From contig PCAH01000098.1 of assembly GCA_002730485.1 (NCBI GenBank), positions 1 to 8,501 on the forward strand: a stretch of DNA of 8,501 nt, written 5' to 3'. The first letter of the stretch is position 1; every line of letters starts with the position of its first letter. The DNA is from Dehalococcoidia bacterium. Its GTDB lineage: Bacteria; Chloroflexota; Dehalococcoidia; UBA3495. The notes below the pieces were generated by a model. That model was not told where the DNA came from and did not search any database. It saw only the letters and a program-made list of their open reading frames with translations. Position numbers and translations under genes: made by a program. Shown one piece after another: positions 1-6,126 of the stretch.

Positions 1-193
1 CCATCGCCGCTTCATGGCTTCGGCGGGCCAGGAAGGACGCAAGGAGCAAGGTTGGTAAACTGATCTTCAGCTCCGGGCGGGGCGGCAGTTCGTTAGCCTG
101 GAGCGGCAGCCCCAGGTACCGCGCCAGAGTCGAGAGGGCCGCCGCCGCTGTAGGAATGCACAATGCAGATAGAAATGATATCGGCGCCCACAC
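1..193 (-). CDS. Possible partial CDS at left edge, hydrophobic protein of unknown function
   Basis: This minus-strand frame is open from a TGA at 203-205 down to base 1 and would continue past the left edge. Its first usable start is GTG at 191-193. Codon third positions are G/C-rich and leucine is mostly CTG and alanine mostly GCG, as in the confident genes here. The translation has a hydrophobic N-terminal stretch (about residues 4-30), a proline-rich linker around residue 38-45, then a second leucine-rich stretch and Arg-Arg, so it could be a membrane or secreted protein. No family is recognised. Against it: no Shine-Dalgarno sequence precedes the GTG. A plus-strand frame sharing the same third-position phase (3-233) is also open but reads as Arg/Ser/Gly-rich low-quality sequence. 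A third option is that plus-strand bases 2-58 are the last 18 codons of an upstream gene ending in TAA. Confidence 0.3.
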   Translation of the reverse strand, partial: MWAPISFLSALCIPTAAAALSTLARYLGLPLQANELPPRPELKISLPTLLLASFLARRSHEAAM

Positions 194-275
194 GAGAAAC
201 GGTCACAGGTGCAATGTCTTCGGAAGCTATTGATTCTTAATAAATCAACCGACGGATGAAACCGGGAGGGCAGGA
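194..275. other. Leader region upstream of the transaldolase gene
   Basis: This stretch separates the possible leftward frame from the transaldolase. It becomes AT-rich around 228-248 (including TAATAA at 238-243), which is where a promoter for the transaldolase would be expected, but no convincing -35 partner is visible. GGAGG at 265-269 lies about six bases before the ATG at 276 and is a strong ribosome binding site that fixes that start. Confidence 0.4.
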
Positions 276-932
276 ATGAAGATCTTTGTTGATACGGCGG
301 ATATGGATGAGATTCGCGAAGCGAATGCGATGGGCGTGCTGGATGGGGTGACGACAAACCCGACCCACATCTCGAAGCAATCAGGCAGCTTTGACGACAT
401 CATCAAAGAGATCTGCGCAGAAGTGAGTGGTCCGGTGAGTGCCGAGGTTGTTGCGACGGATGTGGATGGGATGATCAAGGAGGCACGTCACAACGCTGGC
501 CTGGCACCCAACGTGGTAGTGAAGATTCCGATCACGCTGGACGGTCTGAAGGCGATCAAGGTGTGTTCAGACGAAGGGATAAAGACGAACGTGACGCTCT
601 GTTTTTCACCGAACCAGGCATACTTGGCAGCCAAGGCCGGAGCGACCTACATCAGTCCGTTTCTGGGTCGGCTCGATGATATCGGGTATGATGGTATGGA
701 CCTGATCCATCAGATCCGGCAGATCTACGACAACTACGCGTATGAAACCGAAATCCTGGGAGCCAGCCTGAGATCACCGAAACACGTTCTGGATTGCGCC
801 CTGGCCGGTGCGGATGTGGTGACACTACCTCTTGATGTGCTGACCAAGCTGCTGGCCCATCCGCTGACGGACATCGGGTTGGAACGTTTCCTTGCTGACT
901 GGAATGCCTGGGAGGCAAAGCAGGGCAGTTAG
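276..932 (+). CDS. tal: Transaldolase, small TalC/fructose-6-phosphate aldolase-like family
   Basis: A 218-residue (beta/alpha)8 class I aldolase of the short transaldolase family. It would transfer dihydroxyacetone between sugar phosphates in the cytosolic pentose phosphate pathway. Visible landmarks are the N-terminal MKIFVDTAD with Asp6, the TTNP motif with Asn28, Lys83 in VKIPIT as the Schiff-base lysine, and SPFLGRLDD around 127-135. Length matches the family (about 215-220). Residue Phe129 sits where E. coli fructose-6-phosphate aldolase has Tyr131 and TalB has Phe178; phenylalanine there is the transaldolase-type residue, so transaldolase is preferred over FSA activity. The start is supported by GGAGG at 265-269. 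The gene stands alone, is followed by a hairpin at 942-962, and converges on a tRNA gene. Family assignment is secure; the exact sugar-phosphate preference is inferred. Confidence 0.94.
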   Translation: MKIFVDTADMDEIREANAMGVLDGVTTNPTHISKQSGSFDDIIKEICAEVSGPVSAEVVATDVDGMIKEARHNAGLAPNVVVKIPITLDGLKAIKVCSDEGIKTNVTLCFSPNQAYLAAKAGATYISPFLGRLDDIGYDGMDLIHQIRQIYDNYAYETEILGASLRSPKHVLDCALAGADVVTLPLDVLTKLLAHPLTDIGLERFLADWNAWEAKQGS

Positions 933-941
933 GATTCAACC

Positions 942-962
942 CGGGCCGCAGGTGGCCCGTTT
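942..962 (+). terminator. Probable intrinsic terminator of the transaldolase gene
   Basis: A six-base-pair all-GC stem (942-947 with 954-959) closes a six-base loop and is followed by TTT. It begins nine bases after the transaldolase stop codon. The T tract is short, so termination may be partial. Confidence 0.5.
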
Positions 963-992
963 AACACCTTCTTGTTGCTCCAGAATCAAACA

Positions 993-1027
993 GAAAGGGC
1001 TTGTGCCTCGTCAGCACAAGCCCTTTC
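993..1027 (-). terminator. Terminator hairpin downstream of tRNA-Thr
   Basis: Bases 993-1006 and 1014-1027 form an uninterrupted 14-bp stem with a seven-base loop. It lies five bases beyond the tRNA 3' CCA on the minus strand. Reading leftward, the stem ends in CCCTTTC and continues TGTTTGATT, a moderately T-rich tail, whereas the plus-strand side has no T run. This orientation makes it the tRNA terminator, although the stem may also block transcripts from the transaldolase side. Confidence 0.7.
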
Positions 1028-1032
1028 ATATG

Positions 1033-1108
<76 letters not shown>

Positions 1109-1154
1109 TATCTATCCCAAAATCAAAGCATTAGCTCAAGTTAGAACGCCAAAA

Positions 1155-1183
1155 AAAGTAGGATACCGCTATTTTCGTGTCAA
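1155..1183 (-). promoter_or_regulatory. Probable sigma-70-type promoter for tRNA-Thr
   Basis: On the minus strand a perfect TTGACA (1178-1183) is separated by 17 bases from TACTTT (1155-1160), which matches only three of six positions of the -10 consensus. Transcription would start near 1148 and give a leader of roughly 40 bases before the mature tRNA 5' end at 1108. The exact -35 and the spacing support it; the poor -10 limits confidence. Confidence 0.5.
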
Positions 1184-1217
1184 GCCATAAATCCAGAACA
1201 GACAGGCATTTCAACGG

Positions 1218-1991
1218 ATGAGCAGCCTTCCTGATATGGGCCTGGAAGGGAAGGTCGCGGTCGTCACGGGAGCGGGATCCGGGATCGGGAGAGCGGTAGC
1301 GATCGCCGTTGCGGAGGCGGGTGCGGATTGTGTCCCCTGTGAGCATCCGGATCGGCTGGATAGACTGGAACCTGTGTGTGAAGAGATTCGTGAAACCGGT
1401 CGGGAAGCCTATCCCACATCTCTGAGTCTTCCGGATACCCGGAGCATAGACGCAATGGTGGATCACGCGGTGTCTGAAGCCGGCAGGATTGACATACTCG
1501 TGAACAACGCCGGTATCAACATTCCAAGTGATGCGCTGGACGTGACCGAAGAGGAGTGGGATGCTGTTCTGGATGTGAATCTGAAAGGGCTCTTCTTCAC
1601 CTCTCAACGCGTAGCTCGTGTGATGAAGGACAACAACGGTGGGAAGATCGTGAATATGGCGTCGCAAAACGGCGTCGTCGCCTACTACAGGCGAGCGGCT
1701 TACTGCTCGAGCAAGGCGGGGGTCGTGAACCTGACACGAGTGCTGGCTGTGGAGTGGGCGGAGCACAAGATCAACGTGAATGCGGTTGGCCCGACTTTCA
1801 TCCTGACGCCGCTGACACAATCGACTTTTGATGATCCTGCCCTTTGCGAAGATCTGATCAGCCGGATACCGGTCGGACGCGTGGGGCAACCTGAGGACGT
1901 GACTGGGGCGGTGGTCTTCCTAGCGAGCCCTGCGGCAGCGATGATCACAGGGCACACGCTATTGGTGGATGGTGGGTGGACGGCGCTGTAG
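1218..1991 (+). CDS. SDR family NAD(P)-dependent oxidoreductase
   Basis: A 257-residue classical short-chain dehydrogenase with one Rossmann fold, oxidising or reducing an alcohol/ketone pair in the cytosol. Seen in order: TGAGSGIG cofactor motif at 17-24, NNAG at 96-99, Asn121 in the DVNLKG helix, catalytic Ser149 (NMAS), and Tyr162-x3-Lys166. The tail ends with the usual TGHTLLVDGGW motif (244-254). The segment NAVGPTFILTP (188-198) resembles gluconate/glucose-type SDRs, but this does not fix the substrate. Ser70 appears where most relatives have the adenine-contacting Asp, and the second-strand end CEHP carries Glu42, which would favour NAD over NADP. The start at 1218 lacks a strong Shine-Dalgarno sequence; Met7 (1236) is no better. 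It lies 118 bases before the CoA transferase pair and probably belongs to the same catabolic set. Confidence 0.95.
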   Translation: MSSLPDMGLEGKVAVVTGAGSGIGRAVAIAVAEAGADCVPCEHPDRLDRLEPVCEEIRETGREAYPTSLSLPDTRSIDAMVDHAVSEAGRIDILVNNAGINIPSDALDVTEEEWDAVLDVNLKGLFFTSQRVARVMKDNNGGKIVNMASQNGVVAYYRRAAYCSSKAGVVNLTRVLAVEWAEHKINVNAVGPTFILTPLTQSTFDDPALCEDLISRIPVGRVGQPEDVTGAVVFLASPAAAMITGHTLLVDGGWTAL

Positions 1992-2053
1992 GAAAGACAG
2001 GAACACGCATCGCGAGGGATACCGAAAACGCAGGGAAAGACAGGGCAAAGGCA

Positions 2054-2113
2054 ATGGTTGGATTGAACGACGGTGCAAGCCACGATGTCTCTCGTAGGGA
2101 TAGCCGCACGTGA
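2054..2113 (+). other. Possible 19-codon leader reading frame before CoA transferase
   Basis: An ATG at 2054 opens a 19-codon frame (MVGLNDGASHDVSRRDSRT) ending at TGA 2111-2113. The stop overlaps the GTG start of the CoA transferase alpha gene in a GTGA arrangement. AGGG at 2042-2045 is eight bases upstream and could serve it. The overlap is of the type used for translational coupling. The peptide has no recognisable motif or run of one amino acid, so attenuation is not suggested. It may be chance. Confidence 0.22.
2096..2100 (+). promoter_or_regulatory. Ribosome binding site deciding the GTG start of CoA transferase subunit A
   Basis: AGGGA lies nine bases before GTG at 2110, whereas the next in-frame ATG (2122) has no purine-rich site before it. 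This supports the GTG as the true start. Confidence 0.55.
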
Positions 2114-3099
2114 ACAGTCGTATGACAGTGGGACCGATCTTCACTGATCCTGATCCAGACAAGGCACGGGCTTTCTTTCGGAAGAAACGTGTAGCGATGG
2201 TGGAGAAGGTGATGTCGGTTTCCGATGCGGTTGGGAAGTTCGTGTCGAACGGTTGCTACCTAGCCTCGGGAGGCTTCGGCACAAACCGAATCGCGACAGC
2301 AGCGTTGCACGAGGTGGTTCGGCAGGGGATCACGGGACTTGGTTTCGCGGGGCACACGACGACGCACGATTTCCAGATCCTGTGTGGTGGTCACCTGGAT
2401 GGACGCAGGACGTTGGAGCGTGTCGACGCCGCATATATCGTCGGACTTGAGGCCCGCGGGCTCTCGCCACAGGCCAGACGCGTGATGGAGAGTGGGGACG
2501 TCACCGTGTCGGAGTGGTCGAATTTCGCACTGGCCGCTCGCTTTCGGGCCGCCGCCGCAGGCCTTTCCTTCATGCCTGTCCGGTGTATGCTCGGTACCGA
2601 TACCCTTGAGCGATCCGGCGCACGTGTGCTCAATTGTCCGTTCACGGAAAAGCCAGTCGCCGCCGTACCTGCTCTCTATCCCGATGTGAGTTTCATCCAC
2701 GTGCACGCGTGCGATGTTTATGGCAACGCGCGTATCCAGGGCATCTCGGTTGCGGACACAGACGTCGCCAGGGCGTCCAGGCGTGTCATTCTGACAACGG
2801 AACGAATCGTACCGACCGAGCAGATCCGCGATGAACCAGAGCACACGGTGATCCCCTCCCTCTGTGTGGACGCGGTATGTGAGGTACCTTACGGGTCCTA
2901 TCCTGGGAACATGGCAGGATGCTACTTCTCGGATGAAGTGCATCTGCAGGAGTGGTTGGCCGCTGAGCGTAACCTCGATGCACATAGGAACTTTGTGCGC
3001 CGACTCATTCTCGACACACCCGACTTCGATGCCTATCTCGATGCTAGCGGTAGTCGCAAGCGGATGGATGAGCTTGCGGCGCTGGAGGTTGGCGAATGA
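2110..3099 (+). CDS. Family I CoA transferase, subunit A (glutaconate CoA-transferase alpha-like)
   Basis: A 329-residue alpha subunit of a two-gene family I CoA transferase, which with the next gene would move CoA from an acyl-CoA donor to a carboxylic acid. An N-terminal extension with DPDPDKARAFFRKK (13-26) precedes the core, which begins near KVMSVSDAV (33-41). The glycine-rich loop is ASGGFGTNR (52-60). YPDVSFIHVHACDVYGNARIQG (190-211) and VPYGSYPGN (259-267) are typical of GctA-type proteins. Length is close to the family norm (about 320). The start is GTG, chosen for AGGGA at 2096-2100. It overlaps subunit B by four bases (ATGA), so the two are almost certainly translated together. The acid substrate cannot be read from the sequence; 2-hydroxyglutarate, glutaconate or a ring-cleavage product are family precedents. 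Confidence 0.93.
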   Translation: MNSRMTVGPIFTDPDPDKARAFFRKKRVAMVEKVMSVSDAVGKFVSNGCYLASGGFGTNRIATAALHEVVRQGITGLGFAGHTTTHDFQILCGGHLDGRRTLERVDAAYIVGLEARGLSPQARRVMESGDVTVSEWSNFALAARFRAAAAGLSFMPVRCMLGTDTLERSGARVLNCPFTEKPVAAVPALYPDVSFIHVHACDVYGNARIQGISVADTDVARASRRVILTTERIVPTEQIRDEPEHTVIPSLCVDAVCEVPYGSYPGNMAGCYFSDEVHLQEWLAAERNLDAHRNFVRRLILDTPDFDAYLDASGSRKRMDELAALEVGE

Positions 3100-3863
3100 A
3101 CTACAACGCACACGAGCTGATGATCTGTGTCGCCGCCCGTCTGCTGGAGGATGGGGCCACCGTTGGTGTCGGCACCGGTGCCCCGTGCGCCGCCGCGATG
3201 GTCGCGCAACGAACACACGCGCCGTCACTCTTCATCGTGTTCGAAGCCGGTGGCTGTGGACCCGAGCTTCCTGAGATGCCCATATCGGTGGGTGACTCGC
3301 GGACCTACCACAAGGCAGCCATGGCAACCTCTATGGTCGACATCTTCGAAATGTGTCAGAGGGGTGCAATTGATTATGCATTTTTGGGGGGCGCCCAGAT
3401 CGATGCCCGCGGGAATCTGAATTCGACCTGTATCGGAGACTTCGCAAAACCAAAGGTCCGGTTTCCCGGCAGTGGGGGTGGGAATGATTTCGCCAGTCTC
3501 TGCTGGCGCACGATGGTAATGACAGAACACGATCCACGACGATTTGTGGAGTCGCTGGATTTCGTGACCAGTCCGGGGTTCCTGGAGGGGGGAGACGCAC
3601 GTGATGAAGCTGGATTGCCAGCAGGGACGGGTCCCTACCGCGTGATTACTGATCTCTGTGTGATGGGTTACTCTGACAGGGAGAAGCGGATGGAGGTTCT
3701 AAGTCTCCATCCAGGTGTGGCTCTCGAGAACGTCCAGGCGAAGACTGGATTCTCGGTCGGCATATCCGAGGAGCTTTCAGAAACACCACCTCCGACGAAT
3801 GGAGAACTTGGTGTACTTAGAGACGAAGTGGATCCGACAGGTGTCGTGATCGGACGTGGTTGA
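3096..3863 (+). CDS. Family I CoA transferase, subunit B (glutaconate CoA-transferase beta-like)
   Basis: A 255-residue beta subunit, partner of the preceding gene. In this family the beta subunit supplies the glutamate that forms the glutamyl-CoA thioester. The best candidate is Glu50 in VFEAGGCGP (48-56). The oxyanion-type glycine loop is GSGGGND at 125-131, preceded by the well-conserved FLGGAQID (96-103) and followed by ASLCWRT (133-139). Both the Glu and the loop are intact, so the enzyme should be active, unlike IpdAB-type hydrolases that are reported to lack the beta-subunit glutamate. GGAGG at 3084-3088, inside the end of subunit A, leads the ATG at 3096. The following M55 peptidase starts 12 bases after the stop, so one operon is likely. 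Substrate is unknown. Confidence 0.95.
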   Translation: MNYNAHELMICVAARLLEDGATVGVGTGAPCAAAMVAQRTHAPSLFIVFEAGGCGPELPEMPISVGDSRTYHKAAMATSMVDIFEMCQRGAIDYAFLGGAQIDARGNLNSTCIGDFAKPKVRFPGSGGGNDFASLCWRTMVMTEHDPRRFVESLDFVTSPGFLEGGDARDEAGLPAGTGPYRVITDLCVMGYSDREKRMEVLSLHPGVALENVQAKTGFSVGISEELSETPPPTNGELGVLRDEVDPTGVVIGRG

Positions 3864-3875
3864 AAGAGAGGATGT

Positions 3876-4658
3876 ATGAAGTTCGCGATTGGTGTCGATT
3901 GTGAAGGTGTGGCGTGTGGTGTGGGATCGCCGGGTGCATCCTTGAACTCTTCTCGGAATCTCGAGTTCGCGAAGAAACAGGCAACGCGGGAAGCGAGCGC
4001 GGCAGCACGCGGTTTGTTCGACGCGGGTGCCGAGCAGGTAATCGTCTGGGATAATCACAACGGCAGCCTGAATCTGAGCTATGCCGATCTCGACGATCGG
4101 TGCGACATCGCGCTTGGCGTTGGCTTCGAACATCGGTGGCCAGGTGTTGACGAGAGCTTCGACGGTGTTCTCTTCGTCGGGTATCATGCAATGGACAACA
4201 CAATAGACGGCGTGATGTGTCACAGCTTCAGCTCCGCGACCTACCAGTACATGAAGGTGAACGGTCGAGAGGTCGGTGAGATGGCGATCGATGCAGCAGT
4301 GGCTGGAAAGATGGGTGTCCCGGTGATCTTCGCAGCAAGTGACGACAAGGCGATCGCTGAGGCGAATGACTTCTTCGGGGATGTGCAGACCGTTACCACG
4401 AAACAGGCTATGGGATGGAACGCCGCGGTAAGCAAACATCCGAAGAGAGCAATCGGCGAGATCTATGAAGGCGCAAAGCTGGCTGCCGGGAGGCTGGCGG
4501 AGTGCGAGCCCTTTACTTTTGACGATCCGTTGACGGTTGAGATCCGATTCAAGCGGCTGGAGTCTGCGCAGTCGGCGAGCCGGGGATACAAGGGTGGGGA
4601 ACGGGTGGATCCGTATACGGTGAGGTTTGAATTGGGGACGATTACGGATTACTACTAG
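3876..4658 (+). CDS. M55 family metallopeptidase (DppA-like D-aminopeptidase)
   Basis: A 260-residue cytosolic zinc peptidase of family M55, whose type member, Bacillus subtilis DppA (274 residues), removes D-amino acids from the N-terminus of short peptides. The ligand set is intact: Asp8 and Glu10 in GVDCEG, His61 in WDNHNG, His104 in FVGYHA and Glu135 in NGREVGE. His116 (CHSFSS) matches the catalytic histidine. No signal peptide is present. GAGAGG at 3866-3871 leads the ATG, 12 bases after subunit B stops, so it should be co-transcribed with the CoA transferase. That pairing suggests the protein handles a peptide, amide or related D-amino acid derivative in the same pathway, though some M55 members may act on other substrates. 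AGGAG overlaps the stop codon and could lead a short frame downstream. Confidence 0.93.
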   Translation: MKFAIGVDCEGVACGVGSPGASLNSSRNLEFAKKQATREASAAARGLFDAGAEQVIVWDNHNGSLNLSYADLDDRCDIALGVGFEHRWPGVDESFDGVLFVGYHAMDNTIDGVMCHSFSSATYQYMKVNGREVGEMAIDAAVAGKMGVPVIFAASDDKAIAEANDFFGDVQTVTTKQAMGWNAAVSKHPKRAIGEIYEGAKLAAGRLAECEPFTFDDPLTVEIRFKRLESAQSASRGYKGGERVDPYTVRFELGTITDYY

Positions 4659-4676
4659 GAGAGCAGGTGCGATGTT

Positions 4677-4700
4677 GGGGGGGCGGGTTTGGGGTGTGGG
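4677..4700 (+). other. G-quadruplex motif in the gap between peptidase and dehydrogenase genes
   Basis: Four guanine runs on the coding strand follow the pattern G7-N1-G3-N3-G4-N3-G3, which meets the canonical quadruplex rule. They lie in the 122-base gap 4659-4780. The motif sits inside a short frame at 4672-4728 (ATG to TGA, 18 codons) led by AGGAG at 4657-4661 overlapping the peptidase stop. A weak hairpin (4698-4702 with 4716-4720) follows but has no T tract, so it is not a clear terminator. The rest of the gap contains only the ribosome binding site of the next gene. Confidence 0.45.
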
Positions 4701-4780
4701 AGATGTTATGACGCGCTCCCTAGTGTGAAGGCGTGCCTGTGGGAGAAGCAGGGGATTCCACAAACAGGAAGACTGGGGAG

Positions 4781-5755
4781 ATGCCGAAGGTTTACATTTC
4801 GTTGAAGGAAGATGATGCGGAGTTTTTGCCGGCGTATCGTGCGCAGGTAAGGGATTTCGCAGAGGTGAACCAGAATCCGGAGCAGCGACGGCCAACGGAT
4901 GAGGAGAAGGTTGAAGCTGTTTACGCGACGGACATCGCCATCGTTGGTCGAAGCGGCGGCGGACTGACGCGCGAAATCATCGATGCGGCTGGGGAGTTAC
5001 TGGCGGTGGGTGTTGTTGGCGGAGCCGTGGGGCGAGCAGAGCCCGAGTATCTGATGGAGAAAGGTATAACGTTGTTCAATGCAGGGTGGGCGATGGCTGA
5101 GTCAGTCGCTGAGTTCACCGTGGCGATGATGCTATGCGGGCTACGAGATATTCCGCATATGATATCGGCCTTGCGCGACGAGGGGTGGGGAAGGGCAAGA
5201 TCGCCGCTGGATCTGGGAGGGCGCAAGGTCGGGCTTGTGGGTTTTGGCGGGATCGGACGACGGGTTTCGGAGCTCCTCGCTCCCTTCCATTGTGACATCA
5301 CAGCCTACGATCCTTACGGGGACTTCAGCGGGTCTTCGGTCAATTCAGTGAGTCTGGATGCGCTTCTGAGTCGATCGGAGGTCGTGTCGATTCACGCGGG
5401 CATGACCGTAGATACGCGCGGAATGCTCGGCTGGCGTGAACTGGCCCTGATGCCGGATAATGCGTTGCTGGTCAACACTGCTCGCGCAGGTATTCTCGAC
5501 GAGGATGCAACGGTTTCTGAACTCGTGTCCGGTCGGATTCGTGCAGCTCTGAACGTATTCTGGAAGGAGCCCCTTGATGCTGAACATCCCCTGCGGGGAC
5601 TAGACAATGTCATTCTAACGCCTCACGGGGGGGGATTGACATACGACCGACAGATCAGGCAGAGCAAGAGTCTGGTAGAAGACATTCGTCTGGTGTGCGA
5701 GGGGGAGTGCCCGAAGCATGAGGTAACGGCGGAGATGTTACTCCGAATGACCTGA
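4781..5755 (+). CDS. D-2-hydroxyacid dehydrogenase (NAD-dependent, phosphoglycerate dehydrogenase-like)
   Basis: A 324-residue enzyme interconverting a 2-oxo acid and a D-2-hydroxy acid with NAD(H). The flavodoxin-like substrate domain is split around the Rossmann domain. GFGGIG at 154-159 is the dinucleotide motif, followed by the family triad Arg235 (NTARAG), Glu263 (WKEP) and His282 (TPHGGG). The usual Asp after the second cofactor strand is seen in YDPYG (176-180). ATG 4781 is preferred because residues before it are not family-like and AGGAAG at 4766-4771 precedes it. The GTG at 4733 would add 16 residues. Its last 18 bases overlap the DUF983 gene on the other strand. The codons for His282-Gly-Gly-Gly contain a run of eight G. 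Substrate (hydroxypyruvate, glyoxylate, 2-oxoglutarate and others are possible) cannot be told from the sequence. Confidence 0.92.
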   Translation: MPKVYISLKEDDAEFLPAYRAQVRDFAEVNQNPEQRRPTDEEKVEAVYATDIAIVGRSGGGLTREIIDAAGELLAVGVVGGAVGRAEPEYLMEKGITLFNAGWAMAESVAEFTVAMMLCGLRDIPHMISALRDEGWGRARSPLDLGGRKVGLVGFGGIGRRVSELLAPFHCDITAYDPYGDFSGSSVNSVSLDALLSRSEVVSIHAGMTVDTRGMLGWRELALMPDNALLVNTARAGILDEDATVSELVSGRIRAALNVFWKEPLDAEHPLRGLDNVILTPHGGGLTYDRQIRQSKSLVEDIRLVCEGECPKHEVTAEMLLRMT

Positions 5756-6115
5756 TGGGACGGAGTTATCAGTTGGATCAGCTAGGTAGTCCAGGCCCAG
5801 GGCGAGCGATTTTCGATAAGGTAAGGTAAGACCGATCAGAGCGAGACCAGCACCGAATAGGGCGAAGCGGGCAACCAGGAGGCTTGGCGGCCGGTAGAGC
5901 AGCATTGCGATGAAGAAGAGGCCAGTTAACACAGCCGTGCTAACATACATGAATCCCCAGCAATCACCCTCCCTGTCCTGCAGTTCCAGACCACAGGATT
6001 CGCAATGAGGACGCACTTCGTGCCAGCGGCGGAAGATTTCACCTTCGCCACACCGGGGACATCGTTTTCTGAGACCTCGAGAGATCAATGTTTTGATACC
6101 TGGTTTATTTCGCAT
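5738..6115 (-). CDS. DUF983 family zinc-ribbon membrane protein
   Basis: A 125-residue inner-membrane protein of unknown function. The N-terminus has the DUF983 signature RGLRKRCPRCGEG (13-25) with CxxC at Cys19/Cys22 and a second pair Cys38/Cys41 (CESCG), together a likely zinc ribbon. Two predicted membrane helices follow at about 53-74 and 79-100. Start is ATG at 6113-6115; an in-frame GTG at 6140-6142 would add nine residues inside the neighbouring aldolase gene. Neither start has a clear Shine-Dalgarno site. The gene interrupts a plus-strand series: its 3' end overlaps the dehydrogenase by 18 bases and its start lies 11 bases from the aldolase start, so its promoter must lie inside the aldolase coding region. 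DUF983 proteins are sometimes found near cytochrome oxidase genes, but nothing of that kind is here. Confidence 0.86.
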   Translation of the reverse strand: MRNKPGIKTLISRGLRKRCPRCGEGEIFRRWHEVRPHCESCGLELQDREGDCWGFMYVSTAVLTGLFFIAMLLYRPPSLLVARFALFGAGLALIGLTLPYRKSLALGLDYLADPTDNSVPSGHSE

Positions 6116-6119
6116 AGGA
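6116..6119 (+). promoter_or_regulatory. Ribosome binding site deciding the GTG start of the DapA-family gene
   Basis: AGGA lies seven bases before GTG at 6127. The next in-frame starts lie within the conserved VWPVMLTPF strand and would remove it, so the GTG is the supported start. Confidence 0.5.
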
Positions 6120-6126
6120 CGCAATT

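Noticed and set aside
163..240. A 25-codon plus-strand frame with AGGA seven bases upstream, ending before the transaldolase leader.
   Set aside because: It is very short, has no recognisable motif, and competes with the coding-like minus-strand frame; ORFs of this length are expected by chance.
1131..1889. A 252-codon minus-strand frame opposite the SDR gene.
   Set aside because: It is the antisense shadow of a complete SDR with all catalytic motifs; its translation is rich in His, Arg and Pro with no family pattern.
2260..3228. A 322-codon minus-strand frame opposite CoA transferase subunit A.
   Set aside because: Antisense shadow: no motif, Arg/His/Cys-rich composition, while the plus strand encodes an intact conserved subunit.
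3379..3392. A T-run followed by a G-run containing a TTTGGGG slippery-type heptamer in CoA transferase subunit B.
   Set aside because: The zero frame encodes the conserved FLGGAQID motif; a -1 shift stops about ten codons later and no stimulatory structure is evident.
3777..4895. A 372-codon minus-strand frame spanning the M55 gene and its flanks.
   Set aside because: The plus strand carries all M55 metal ligands; the antisense product has a proline/histidine-rich low-complexity look and crosses two gene boundaries.
5730..5766. Repeated CGGAG/CTCCG segments that could form alternative hairpins at the end of the dehydrogenase gene.
   Set aside because: Stems are only five to six base pairs, no T tract follows on either strand, and the bases are coding on one or both strands.
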